Shown one piece after another: positions 53,794 through 63,556 of a stretch of DNA of 64,000 nt. The notes beneath the pieces are model-generated. The model was given only the letters and a program-made list of their open reading frames with translations. It had not been told where the DNA came from and made no database searches. The stretch spans positions 2,480,001 through 2,544,000 of the forward strand of contig CP024846.1 of assembly GCA_004564215.1 (NCBI GenBank). The letters are read 5' to 3'. Origin of the DNA: Beijerinckiaceae bacterium (GTDB lineage Bacteria; Pseudomonadota; Alphaproteobacteria; Rhizobiales; Beijerinckiaceae). Every line of letters begins with the position of its first letter. Within the stretch, counting starts at the first letter, position 1. A program made the position numbers and the translations under genes.

Positions 53794-53901
53794 AGGAGAA
53801 CCTCCGATTTGGTCTCAAGGCCCATGCAACATCCAGGCCAATATCACGGCTCGGCGGCATATGATCTAAACCAGCTGTCCTTGGAAAGGTTCCAGCCGGC
53901 T

Positions 53902-54897
53902 TCAAAGCCCTTCGAACAAGGCCGTAGAAAGATAGCGCTCGGCAAAAGAGGGGATGATGAGCACGATATTTTTGCCTTCGAACTCCGGACGCAGGCCGAC
54001 TTCCACCGCGGCGGCGACGGCGGCTCCCGACGATATTCCGACCGGGATGCCTTCCAAACGCGCAACCAGGCGCGCCGTGTCGAAGGATGTCTGATTGCCG
54101 ACGGTCACAACCTCGTCAATCAACGACCGGTCCAGGATCGAGGGAATGAAACCCGCGCCGATCCCCTGGATCTTGTGAGGCCCAGGCTGGCCGCCCGAAA
54201 GCACAGGCGAATCTTCCGGTTCCACCGCGATGATCTTGAGGCTTGGCCGCCGAGGCTTCAAAACTTGCGCCACGCCGGTAATGGTCCCGCCGGTGCCGAC
54301 GCCGGAGACGAACACATCGATTTCGCCCTGGGTATCGTTCCAGATTTCCTCGGCGGTCGTGAGGCGATGGATTTCCGGATTGGCGGGGTTTTCGAATTGT
54401 CTTGGGATAACCGCGCCGGGCGTCGATTCGGCAAGTTCCTGCGCCTTGGCGATCGCGCCTTTCATGCCCTGGGGCGCCGGGGTGAGGACCAGTTCGGCAC
54501 CCAGCAGCGCCAACATCTTGCGGCGCTCAATCGACATGGATTCGGGCATCACCAGAATGAGCTTATATCCTCGCGCGGCCGCAACGAACGCCAGCGCGAT
54601 GCCGGTATTGCCGGAGGTCGGCTCGATGAGCGTGGATTTGCCGGGAGAAATCTTGCCGGCGGCTTCCATGACCGTAATCATGTGGACGCCGATACGGTCC
54701 TTCACGCTTGCAATCGGGTTGAAGAATTCGAGCTTGGCGAGCAGGTTGGCCTTGACGCCCTTCGCCTCGGCGATTTTCTTCAACCGTACCAGCGGGGTCT
54801 CGCCGATCGTGTCGGTGATGGAGTCATAGATACGGCCGCGTCCCGGTTTCGGCGCGGCATCGGGGGTATGTGCATGCTTGGCGGCTGTTTGGGCCAT
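53902..54897 (-). CDS. cysK: cysteine synthase A
   Basis: A 331-residue PLP enzyme making cysteine from O-acetylserine and sulfide. The PLP lysine lies in [11 protein letters not shown] (about K66), the substrate loop is [16 protein letters not shown], and the phosphate loop is [11 protein letters not shown]. The C-terminal [14 protein letters not shown] segment is present. ATG 54897 has GAGG at good spacing; ATG 54903 sits on it. It extends about 20 residues longer at the N-terminus than typical CysK. The cysE and metY genes lie upstream on the same strand. Confidence 0.93.
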   Translation of the reverse strand: MAQTAAKHAHTPDAAPKPGRGRIYDSITDTIGETPLVRLKKIAEAKGVKANLLAKLEFFNPIASVKDRIGVHMITVMEAAGKISPGKSTLIEPTSGNTGIALAFVAAARGYKLILVMPESMSIERRKMLALLGAELVLTPAPQGMKGAIAKAQELAESTPGAVIPRQFENPANPEIHRLTTAEEIWNDTQGEIDVFVSGVGTGGTITGVAQVLKPRRPSLKIIAVEPEDSPVLSGGQPGPHKIQGIGAGFIPSILDRSLIDEVVTVGNQTSFDTARLVARLEGIPVGISSGAAVAAAVEVGLRPEFEGKNIVLIIPSFAERYLSTALFEGL

Positions 54898-55157
54898 GAC
54901 CATTCCTCAAGATAGGAGGCTCGGGGATTATCCGAACCAAGTTCGATCGCATCCTCAGCCGTCGCGTGGAAGACCCCGACAAGGACCTTCCCGCGATCAT
55001 AATCCAGTATCGCGATCAAGCAAGTGAGGAATTGGACGAGCTTTGATCGGAAACGCGGAGAAAACCCTTTAGCAATGGCTCTGAACAGGACCGCGATTCA
55101 GGCGCGATCCTGTCGTCTTTCACAGAGTCTCGACCAAAGTCCCGGGCTGACCTCGAT

Positions 55158-55793
55158 TTAGTCACGCGGTTGCGGCACGATCCGAAGATAGGGCCGAGGC
55201 GCCTTCCAACCGTTTGGATATTTCTTCTTGGCGTCGTCATCCGAGACTGCCGGGACAATAATTACGTCCTCGCCAGCCTTCCAATTGACCGGTGTCGCGA
55301 CTTGATGCTTCGAGGTGAGCTGAAGGGAATCGATCACCCGCAGCACTTCGTCGAAGTTGCGTCCGGTGCTCGCCGGATAGGTGAGCGTCAGTTTGATTTT
55401 CTTGTCCGGCCCGATCACGAACACCGAGCGTACAGTCAGCGTGTCGCTCGCGTTGGGATGGATCATGCCATAGAGATTGGCGACCTTGCGGTCCGGGTCG
55501 GCGATTAGGGGAAAATTGAGCGCGTAGCCTTGCGTCTCTTTGATGTCGTTCGCCCATTTCTCGTGGCTGTCGACGGGATCGACGCTAAGCCCCAAAACCT
55601 TGACATTGCGTTTGTCGAATTCGGGTTTCAGTTTTGCCGTGTATCCAAGCTCTGTCGTACAGACCGGCGTAAAGTTCTTTGGATGGGAGAACAGAACCAC
55701 CCAGGAATCGCCGGCCCATTTATGAAAGCTGATGTGCCCCTCAGTCGTGTCGGCTTCGAAATCGGGAGCGGTATCGCCAAGTTGAAGTGTCAT
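55158..55793 (-). CDS. 1-Cys peroxiredoxin (Prx6 type)
   Basis: A 211-residue peroxidase. The catalytic site is PVCTTE with C45, preceded by LFSHPKNFT; no other cysteine is present, so it is a 1-Cys Prx that needs an outside thiol. The C-terminal domain (VNWKAGEDVIIVPAVSDDDAKKKYPNGWK) is typical of Prx6. ATG 55793 follows GGAG. It lies between the metY and cysK genes, where thiol supply and peroxide defence meet. Confidence 0.92.
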   Translation of the reverse strand: MTLQLGDTAPDFEADTTEGHISFHKWAGDSWVVLFSHPKNFTPVCTTELGYTAKLKPEFDKRNVKVLGLSVDPVDSHEKWANDIKETQGYALNFPLIADPDRKVANLYGMIHPNASDTLTVRSVFVIGPDKKIKLTLTYPASTGRNFDEVLRVIDSLQLTSKHQVATPVNWKAGEDVIIVPAVSDDDAKKKYPNGWKAPRPYLRIVPQPRD

Positions 55794-55958
55794 GTGAATT
55801 CTCCAGAACATTAACTGCGGTTCGGCGCCGGCAGTTTTTCTTGTACGTAGGAAGGTGTTGCACCCGGCGCGGAGTTTATGCGTCCGCGCCAGGGGTTAGA
55901 AGGTCTTTTTTCGACTCCCTATTCTCATGGCTTTCGTCGAAACTCCGGGAGACCCAAA

Positions 55959-57272
55959 TTATGCGGCGCGGGCGAGACCGCCCACAGCTGCCAGGGCCTT
56001 ATCAATATCGGCGATGATGTCGTCGATATGCTCAATGCCGATCGAGAGCCGCACATATCCCTCCGAGACACCGGTTGCGAGCTGCTCCTCGGCGGAGAGC
56101 TGAGAATGTGTCGTTGTGGCGGGATGAATGGCGAGGCTTCGCGAATCGCCAATATTGGCTACGTGATAAAAGAGCTCGAGGCTGTCGATAAACGTCCGGC
56201 CCGCGGCGGCTCCGCCGAGCAGTTCGAAGCCGACGAGACCCCCATAACCGCCCGAAAGATATTTGTCGGCGCGCTCGCGGGTTACGCCGGCCTGCAGCGA
56301 GGGGTAAATCACTTTCGTGACTTCCGGCCTCTTCAATAGATGCCGTGCGACCGCGTCGGCGTTTTTGGAATGGCGTTCGATCCGCAGAGCCAGCGTCTCA
56401 ATGCCTTGCAAGATCAGGAAGGCATTGAAAGGAGCCAGCGGCGCGCCGAGATCTCGCAGCAGCGTGGTGCGTGCCTTGATAATATAGGCGACGGGACCCA
56501 GCGGCTTGACCGCCTCTGTCCAAATCGCGCCGTGATAGCTCGGATCGGGCGTATTCAGGGCTGGCTGGCGTTCTTTGTGTTGCTCCCAGTCGAAATTGCC
56601 GCCGTCGACAATCAGGCCGCCGATCGAATTGCCGTGGCCGCCAAGATATTTTGTTGCCGAATAGACGACGATCGCCGCGCCATGTTCGAGCGGACGGCAC
56701 AGGATCGGCGAAGCCGTATTGTCGACAATAAGCGGAATGCCGAATTCGCGGCCAATGGCGGCCACTTCGGCGATCGGAAAGACATTAAGCTTCGGATTGG
56801 GCAGGGTTTCGGCGTAATAGGCGCGGGTGCGCGCGTCCGTCGCGCGGCGGAAAGCGGCAGGGTCGAGCGGATCGACGAAGCGAACTTCGATTCCCTGATC
56901 CTTGAGAGTGTTGGCGAAAAGATTCCACGTCCCGCCATAAAGATCGGTCGAACTTACGATGTTGTCGCCGACACGCGCGAGATTTTGCACGGAAAAGGCA
57001 GACGCGGCCTGGCCGGAGGCGAGCGCCAGCGCGGCAACGCCGCCTTCGAGCGCCGCAACCCTCTGTTCGAGAACATCCACGGTCGGATTCCCGATACGGG
57101 TGTAAATATTACCGAGTTCCTTCAATGCGAAGAGATCGGCCGCATGTTGGGTATCGCGGAACTGATAGGAAGTCGTTTGATAGATGGGAACGGCAACAGC
57201 CCCGGTCGTCGGATCGGCACGCCACCCGGCGTGCAGCGCAAGAGTTTCCGGATTTCTGGTCTTGGCTGTCAT
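55959..57272 (-). CDS. metY: O-acetylhomoserine sulfhydrylase
   Basis: A 437-residue PLP enzyme making homocysteine from O-acetylhomoserine and sulfide. It starts TLALHAGWRADPTTGAVAVPIYQTTSY, with YTRIGNPTVDVLEQRVAALEGG, and the PLP lysine in VVYSATKYLGGHGNSIGG. The extra length over cystathionine gamma-synthase and the NSIGG loop point to the MetY group. It sits between the cysE and peroxiredoxin genes. Confidence 0.92.
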   Translation of the reverse strand: MTAKTRNPETLALHAGWRADPTTGAVAVPIYQTTSYQFRDTQHAADLFALKELGNIYTRIGNPTVDVLEQRVAALEGGVAALALASGQAASAFSVQNLARVGDNIVSSTDLYGGTWNLFANTLKDQGIEVRFVDPLDPAAFRRATDARTRAYYAETLPNPKLNVFPIAEVAAIGREFGIPLIVDNTASPILCRPLEHGAAIVVYSATKYLGGHGNSIGGLIVDGGNFDWEQHKERQPALNTPDPSYHGAIWTEAVKPLGPVAYIIKARTTLLRDLGAPLAPFNAFLILQGIETLALRIERHSKNADAVARHLLKRPEVTKVIYPSLQAGVTRERADKYLSGGYGGLVGFELLGGAAAGRTFIDSLELFYHVANIGDSRSLAIHPATTTHSQLSAEEQLATGVSEGYVRLSIGIEHIDDIIADIDKALAAVGGLARAA

Positions 57273-57362
57273 CGCCTTGTCTCCTCAATAATTTCACTTG
57301 AATCTAACGCGCGGCCGACGCGTTGCAAGAACGGTCGCGGCCTCGTCAGGGTGGGTGGCGGG

Positions 57363-58223
57363 TCAGATCGTGTAAGTGAAGGAATCATAAGCGAGTTGGC
57401 TTAGGATTTGATTCATGGTGCGGGCGGGTTCGGCGCAACCGGCGCTTCCCACCGCGCGGGCCGGAACTCCCGCCATCGTCGTGTTGGGCGGCACCGAATG
57501 CAGGACAACGGAGCCCGCGGCAATCCGCGAGCAAGCGCCGATTTCAATATTGCCGAGAATTTTCGCGCCGGCGCCGATCATCACCCCGCTCCTCACCTTC
57601 GGGTGCCGGTCGCCTCTTTCATTGCCGGTGCCTCCAAGCGTCACATTCTGCAGGATCGAAACATTGTCGTCGATGACGCTGGTCGCGCCGACGACAAGCC
57701 CCGTGGCATGATCGAGGAAGATGCCCCTGCCGAATTGAGCCGCCGGATTGATGTCGGTTTGAAACACGTCCGACGAACGGCTTTGCAAATAAAGTGCAAA
57801 GTCAGTGCGGTTATTGGTCCATAGCCAATGTGCGAGGCGGTGCGTTTGAATGGCATGAAACCCTTTGAAGAAAAGGAATGGCTCGATCAGCCGCTCACAC
57901 GCCGGATCCCGATCAAGAACGGCCATAATATCAAACCGGAAGGCTTCGCCTATGGCCGGGTCGTTGGCGAGCGCTTGAGCAAACACGTCATGAATTAAAT
58001 AGGCCGGGACGATCTCATTGCCGAGCCGTATTGAAATCCGGTGGGAGACCGCGTCCTCGAAGCTCGAACGGTTCAAGATCGAATTGACAAAAAGCGGCGC
58101 CATGACCGGTTCGCTCGAAAAGGCGTCTTCGGCCTCCTGGCGGAGCCGCGCCCAAAGCGCCGCGGAAGGGTCCAACGAAGCTTTTGAAGCTTGGTATTGA
58201 TCGAGATGGGTGACCACTGACAT
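57363..58223 (-). CDS. cysE: serine O-acetyltransferase
   Basis: A 286-residue enzyme. The N-terminal helical domain is followed by the left-handed beta-helix with hexapeptide repeats: GRGIFLDHATGLVVGATSVIDDNVSILQNVTLGGTG, HPKVRSGVMIGAGAKILGNIEIGACSRIAAGSVVL. The catalytic Asp/His pair lies in IFLDHATG. It makes O-acetylserine for cysteine synthase. The C-terminal tail ending YTI is the peptide that binds CysK in the cysteine synthase complex; a terminal Ile is kept here. Confidence 0.95.
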   Translation of the reverse strand: MSVVTHLDQYQASKASLDPSAALWARLRQEAEDAFSSEPVMAPLFVNSILNRSSFEDAVSHRISIRLGNEIVPAYLIHDVFAQALANDPAIGEAFRFDIMAVLDRDPACERLIEPFLFFKGFHAIQTHRLAHWLWTNNRTDFALYLQSRSSDVFQTDINPAAQFGRGIFLDHATGLVVGATSVIDDNVSILQNVTLGGTGNERGDRHPKVRSGVMIGAGAKILGNIEIGACSRIAAGSVVLHSVPPNTTMAGVPARAVGSAGCAEPARTMNQILSQLAYDSFTYTI

Positions 58224-58428
58224 TCGGTTATTCCGTCAGGCGCGATGGGTCCGCCGCGGAATCTGTCCCGCGTGGCCAAGATTATAGTTGATAAAATTAG
58301 TGGAGAAAAGAATTTTTGTGGGCGCGGCTCCGTTTGTCCGCGATGCGCTTCAGCGCTGCTCTACGGCGTCAAGCGCGGCAGATCGGCGGCGTGGCCTTTG
58401 AGGCAGGCCGCACCGCCCACGCCAGATC

Positions 58429-61046
58429 CTATGCGGCGCCGCGTTTATCCGCCATCGATCCAATCGGCTTCAAGAAGCTTCCCAATTGCTCGAAGCCGGC
58501 AATCTCGATTTTGGTGGCCTCCGGTCCCGGCGTGTCCAGGAATTTCTCTTCCTTGAACCGTTTGAAAATCGCGAAATGCAGATCGCTTCGGACCCGGAAC
58601 ATGGTTTCCACATCGCTGACGAAGGCGGTGAGTTCGAAATTGAGCGCACTCGCCGACATGGCCGCGAACAGCACTTGCGGGGCGGGAATCTTCAACACGA
58701 ACTCATGCGCCTTCGCGACCGCGACAAGAACCTCGCGAACTTTTTCCGGATCCGCGCAGCCAGCAACGGTCAGCGGAATCACGAGCCTTCCGGTCCGGTC
58801 ATTGCGCACAAGGTTTTTGACGACCCCGGTTACAAGGCTCGAATTCGGTATGATGACTTGCGAACGGTCGAAAGTCTCGATCTCCGTTGAACGGACATTG
58901 ATCCGGCGGACAAAACCTTGGTCGGTGCCAACGACGATCCAGTCGCCGACCCGCACGGCGCGTTCCCACAAAAGAATAAGACCCGATACGAAATTATTGA
59001 CGATCGATTGAAGGCCAAAACCGATACCGACCGACAAGGCACCCGCGACAATGGCGAGTTTTTCGAAATTGAGGCCCAGATAGCTCAGCGCCAGGCCGGT
59101 GGCGACCATGAAGCCGACATAGCCGAGACTCGTCCGGATCGAATTGCGGAGGCCAAGGTCGAACTTTAAACGCGGCAGCAGCTTGGAATCCATCCATTGC
59201 AGCACCGCATGAAAAATCGCGAAGGCGCCCGCAAAAATGCCAATGGCGATGATGATGCTGACCGGAGAAATCGTGATGTCGCCCACCTTGAAGCCAAAGA
59301 AGGCGGCGCGAAGATCAATCGGGACATCGCTGGATTGCAAGCCCCAAGGCGCCAAAACCAGGGCCGTGGCGACGACGAAAAGCGCCAGCCGCACAATGCC
59401 CGCGACCAGCACGCCGACAAGTTCCAGCGAGTTCCGTTGGAGGCCGATGCTGGTGACGAGCCGCTGGCCCAGGCGCGTGGTCGGGGTTAGGCCGCGACCG
59501 ATCGCTTCGTCGACCAATATGATCGACATGTACAATATGCAGCCGACGGCACCGACCCAAAACAATTGATCGACCAGGAAGCTCGCAAAAGCGGCATAGC
59601 CGATCAGAACCGAGATGACGATGACGACGGCGACCGCCCAGATCGCGACGCGCAGGAGTCCGAACCAGTCGCGCTGACTGGCGACCTGCGGGCCAAGACA
59701 ATCGTCGGCACTGATGGCACTGCCCCATCGCCATAACTCGATGCCGAGAACCAGCGCCGCGATGATCGCGGTGGACCCACGCATCGCGACGGCCAACGGC
59801 AAGGAAGCGCCGAGGATTTCATTGAGACTTTCAAACAGGCTCGTCATCGAGACAATGAACGCAAGTGCGATCGCCGCGCGAACAATGCCCGCCGCGACAT
59901 CATCCGGGGCCTTCGGGAGTCGCCAATTGGGCCGGTTGGGGGCCAAAAGGCCGCGCGCTATTCCAATGGCCACGGCAATCCGAATGATCGATGTCCCGAC
60001 CTCCTGGACGAATGGTTGCAACTGCGCATTGGAAAGGGCAAAGGCCTGGAAAATCAGGCCGATGACGAAAACGATCGCGACAGCGGGAACCGCGATGACC
60101 AAAGCAACCCACCACGCGCCGAGAATTTTGTGAAACTGGCTTGGTCCCACCACTTCGGGGTCGCGGACGAGGACGCGCCGCGAGAGCCACAGGAGCGGCA
60201 GACACAGCAAAACGATCAGGGCGGGGACGCCTAACAAGACCAGCGTCCGATACCCATCGAGGCGTTTGTTGAGGCCGGCGACCCATTCGCCGAAGATTGC
60301 TTTCGCGGCCGCGGCGTCCACGGGGGCTTCGCGCCCGACATTGGTCCAAAGGGTCGGATTGGCGATGCTCATGGCCCGCGCGAAAAGGGAGCGGGTAAAT
60401 AGAGCGCGGCGCCGCGCGGTAATGTTGGCGCTGGTCTGATCGGCCTGTACCGCGAGAAGGCGGCCGCGTTTCAACAGTTCATCGGTGTCATTATAGAGCT
60501 TTTGATGGTCAGCTCGTGCGGCCGTGACCGCCGGGCTTTCGGGCGGCGCTTGGTCGTCCGGTTTGGGGCCGAGCTGATCGAGCTGGGTCTTGATGCTCTC
60601 GAGCAGGGGCCCCAGGCGGTCGAGCGCCCCGCTGAGGTCGGCCGAAATCGGATCGATCTGCTGGCGCAAGGACTGGAGGTCGACGTCCGTCAGATTCGGG
60701 GCTTCGAGGCTTTGTTCGATTTGTCGCAAACCAACGCTGAGCTTTTCCAGCTCCGGGCCGATCGGCGTTTGTTCCGGGAGGGGATCGGCGGGCGGCGGCG
60801 GAGCGGGGGGCCGGCAACCTCTAAGACTTGCCCGTCCGGCGCGGCTTGCTCTTGAACCGGCGGGGTTTTTTGCGCGGCCGGGGTAGAGCCCTGTTTCTGG
60901 ACTTGCGCCGGTTTTGCCGAGGGTTCTGCCTTGACAGGCGTGCTGGCCGCCATTGAAAGCAGGGCTATAAAAGCGATCGGACAGGCAAAATATTTTAACA
61001 ATGCTTCCCCCGGACTGAGCCTAAGGTGATCAGGCAATCCCCTCAT
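58429..61046 (-). pseudogene. MscS-family mechanosensitive channel (DUF3772), split by one-base shift
   Basis: The signal peptide and linker (KYFACPIAFIALLSMAAS, then PVKAEPSAKPAQVQ) lie in one frame from ATG 61046. The rest (60729 leftwards to 58429, 766 codons) lies in another frame: DUF3772 coiled coil, about ten membrane helices and the MscS pore and beta domain (YLGLNFEKLAIVAGALSVGIGFGLQSIVNNFVSG, VGDWIVVG). The frames join if one base is added in the G6 run at 60805-60810, giving ..EVAGPPAPPPPADPLPEQ... Restored, it is a normal large channel of about 870 residues. It may be a sequencing error, a true mutation or a phase-variable site. Confidence 0.85.
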
Positions 61047-61180
61047 GATCCGGAAAAATGCAACGAAATCATGTCCAAGATTTTGTTTATGCGCGACTTT
61101 TGACCGTCGTCGGCGGGTTGCGTCGGGGCCCGATCGATCTCAAACTTTGAATCTCACATAAAAATTACCAAATCCCTTAT

Positions 61181-62308
61181 TTAACAACGGGATCTGGTTT
61201 CCTCGGCTTGATCGGTATCAAGCATCCGCTCGGGACGCGCCGGTGCAACCGGCTTTTTGGGCGGATAAGGGTGAGAGCGGCCGCTGTAATCGACGACGCG
61301 GTAGCTCTGCCCGTTTGCGGTTTCCGTCAGATAATTCGGGCCAATCGGGGACTTGCCGTGACCGCCGGGAATATCAAGCACATATTCCGGCTGGCAAACG
61401 CCCGACACGCGGCCTCGCAATTGCCGCATCAGATCGCGTCCTTTCGCGATGGGCACCCGAAAATGCGCGGTTCCCGGCGCAAGATCGAGCTGATGCAGAT
61501 AATAGGGCTTGATTCTGGCCTCCACGAAGGCGCGCATGAGATGGGTCAGAGTCTCAATGTCATCATTTACGCCGGCCAGCAGCACGCTCTGGCTGAGCAG
61601 AGGAATTCCTGCATCCGCCAGCCGCGCGCAGGCTGCCCGCGCGGGTGTGGAAAGCTCCCTCGGATGATTGGCGTGCAAGGCAACGTAGACTGTTTTGCCG
61701 GAAGACCGCAGACAGTCGATAAGCCGGGCGGTGATTTTGCCGGGGTCGACAATCGGCACGCGGGTGTGCAGGCGGATGACCTTGACGTGGTCGATCGTTT
61801 CCAGCCTTGCCAAAATATCGGTGAGCCGGCGCGTTGACATCGTCAAGGGATCGCCGCCGGTCAAAATTACCTCCCAGATCTCGCTATGGTCCGCGATATA
61901 GGCGATGGCGGTCGCGAGCGCCTTCGGAGCAAGATAGGCTGGGCTATTCGGTCCGACGACCGAGCGGCGGAAGCAAAACCGGCAGTAGACCGGACAGATA
62001 TGCAGCAATTTTAGGAGAACGCGGTCCGGGTAGCGGTGGACAACCCCTTCGACCGGTGTGAAGGCCATGTCGCCAATCGGATCGGCCCTTTCGTCCGGCT
62101 GCACGGCGAGTTCGGCCACATCCGGAATAAACTGACGGGCGATCGGATCATCGGGATCGGCGGCATCGATCAGGCCCGCGACGGATTCCGTGAGAGCAAT
62201 GGCATAGGCTTTTGAAACAAGCTCGATCGATGCCCTCTTTGGCTCGGGGAGGAGGCCCGCGGCGATAAGATCGGCGGCACTCCGTAGGGTTCCCGAAGAT
62301 TTCTTCAT
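61181..62308 (-). CDS. epmB: EF-P (R)-beta-lysine mutase, lysine 2,3-aminomutase family
   Basis: A 375-residue radical SAM, PLP enzyme. The iron-sulfur cysteines are in HICPVYCRFCFRR; VILTGGDPLTM and HTRVPIVDPGKI follow, and the PLP region is near SVLLAGVNDD. It lacks the long C-terminus of metabolic lysine 2,3-aminomutases and pairs with epmA, so the EpmB role in beta-lysine supply for EF-P is likely. Its ATG at 62308 overlaps the epmA stop (ATGA). Confidence 0.92.
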   Translation of the reverse strand: MKKSSGTLRSAADLIAAGLLPEPKRASIELVSKAYAIALTESVAGLIDAADPDDPIARQFIPDVAELAVQPDERADPIGDMAFTPVEGVVHRYPDRVLLKLLHICPVYCRFCFRRSVVGPNSPAYLAPKALATAIAYIADHSEIWEVILTGGDPLTMSTRRLTDILARLETIDHVKVIRLHTRVPIVDPGKITARLIDCLRSSGKTVYVALHANHPRELSTPARAACARLADAGIPLLSQSVLLAGVNDDIETLTHLMRAFVEARIKPYYLHQLDLAPGTAHFRVPIAKGRDLMRQLRGRVSGVCQPEYVLDIPGGHGKSPIGPNYLTETANGQSYRVVDYSGRSHPYPPKKPVAPARPERMLDTDQAEETRSRC

Positions 62309-63369
62309 TTCGGCAGGGCGCCCTGCGCGACTGGGGTCCATATCACCTGTTCAATGTGGGCAGCGCCGGTGGCGAGCATGACCAGCCTGTCGAACCCGAG
62401 CGCAATCCCGCTTGCAGCCGGCATGATCGTCAGCGCTTGCAGAAAATCTTCGTCGATCGGATAGGCTTCGCCATAAATCCTGCGCCGTTCAGCCATTTCG
62501 ACCTCGAAACGTCGGCGTTGTTCGGCGGCGTCTGTCAGTTCCCCGAACCCGTTGGCGAGTTCGACGCCGCAGGCATAAAGCTCAAATCTTTCTGCGAACC
62601 GCCGGTCCTCCTGCAATCTCGCGAGGGCCGCCTCGCTTGCCGGATAATCCATGAGGATCGTCGGGCGGCCATGGCCGAGATTCGGCTCGATCTTCTCGGA
62701 CAGAATTTTGCTGAAGACATCCGACCAACTGTCGTCTTCGGTGGTTCGGATTCCATGGGCCCGCGCCCCTGTGGCCAGGGCATTGCGGTCGGCTTCGGAT
62801 CCGGAGAGCGTGGCAATAAGATCGATTCCCGCATATTGGTCGAAGGCCTCCGCGACCGTCAGAATTTCCGGTTCCTCGAAGGGATCGGCGATATGACCGC
62901 CAAAGCGCAGGTCGCGACTGCCGGCGGCGGCAACGGTGCGTGCAAGAAGCCCGGCACAATCCTCGATCAGTCTCTGGTAGGGCTCGCCCGCACGATACCA
63001 TTCGAGCATGGTGAATTCCGGATGGTGAAGCCGGCCCCTCTCGCGGTTCCTGAAAACATGCGCGAAGCTGAAAATCCGCTCCTCGCCGGCGGCCAGCAAT
63101 TTCTTGGCCGCGAATTCGGGCGAGGCATGGAGGTAGAGCTTGGTTGCGGCACCGCTTGCATCGACGAATTCGGTGCCGAAGGCGCTGATATGGGTTTGGT
63201 TCCCGGGCGAAACCTGAAGAATCGCCGGATCGACCTCCAAGAAGTGCTCGGAGTTGAAGAATCCGCGCGCGGCCTCGACCATCTTGGCACGGCTTTTCAG
63301 AAAGGGACGCCGGTCCCGGTGAACATGAGGGTGCCACCAGGGCGAGGGTTCGGGCGGGAGCTTGCTCAT
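62305..63369 (-). CDS. epmA: EF-P lysyltransferase EpmA (PoxA/GenX)
   Basis: A 354-residue class II aminoacyl-tRNA synthetase-like enzyme with only the catalytic domain. Motif 2 is HVFRNRERGRLHHPEFTMLEWYRAG, motif 3 is ASGIALGFDRLVMLATG, and no anticodon-binding domain is present. It attaches beta-lysine to the conserved lysine of EF-P. ATG 63369 has AGGA upstream; the extension to 63510 lacks conserved sequence. It diverges from efp. Confidence 0.93.
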   Translation of the reverse strand: MSKLPPEPSPWWHPHVHRDRRPFLKSRAKMVEAARGFFNSEHFLEVDPAILQVSPGNQTHISAFGTEFVDASGAATKLYLHASPEFAAKKLLAAGEERIFSFAHVFRNRERGRLHHPEFTMLEWYRAGEPYQRLIEDCAGLLARTVAAAGSRDLRFGGHIADPFEEPEILTVAEAFDQYAGIDLIATLSGSEADRNALATGARAHGIRTTEDDSWSDVFSKILSEKIEPNLGHGRPTILMDYPASEAALARLQEDRRFAERFELYACGVELANGFGELTDAAEQRRRFEVEMAERRRIYGEAYPIDEDFLQALTIMPAASGIALGFDRLVMLATGAAHIEQVIWTPVAQGALPK

Positions 63370-63556
63370 TTGTCCTGTTTCACTCGATCTGCGCCTTGGA
63401 AGGGCCCACGTTGTTTGTCTTGACGCTTCCGTTTCCGCGCGCCAAGGGTCGATCCGCGAAAATGCTCTGGCGAAACGCCGCAAGATGGCTATTGTGCCGC
63501 CCGTCATCAATTTGCAAGCCAGCGCTTCAAGTTACTAATCGTATAGAGGAAAGCCA

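Noticed and set aside
54780..55019. 79-codon minus-strand frame upstream of cysK
   Set aside because: Most of it is a shadow of the cysK start region in another frame, with a TTG start and no conserved feature.
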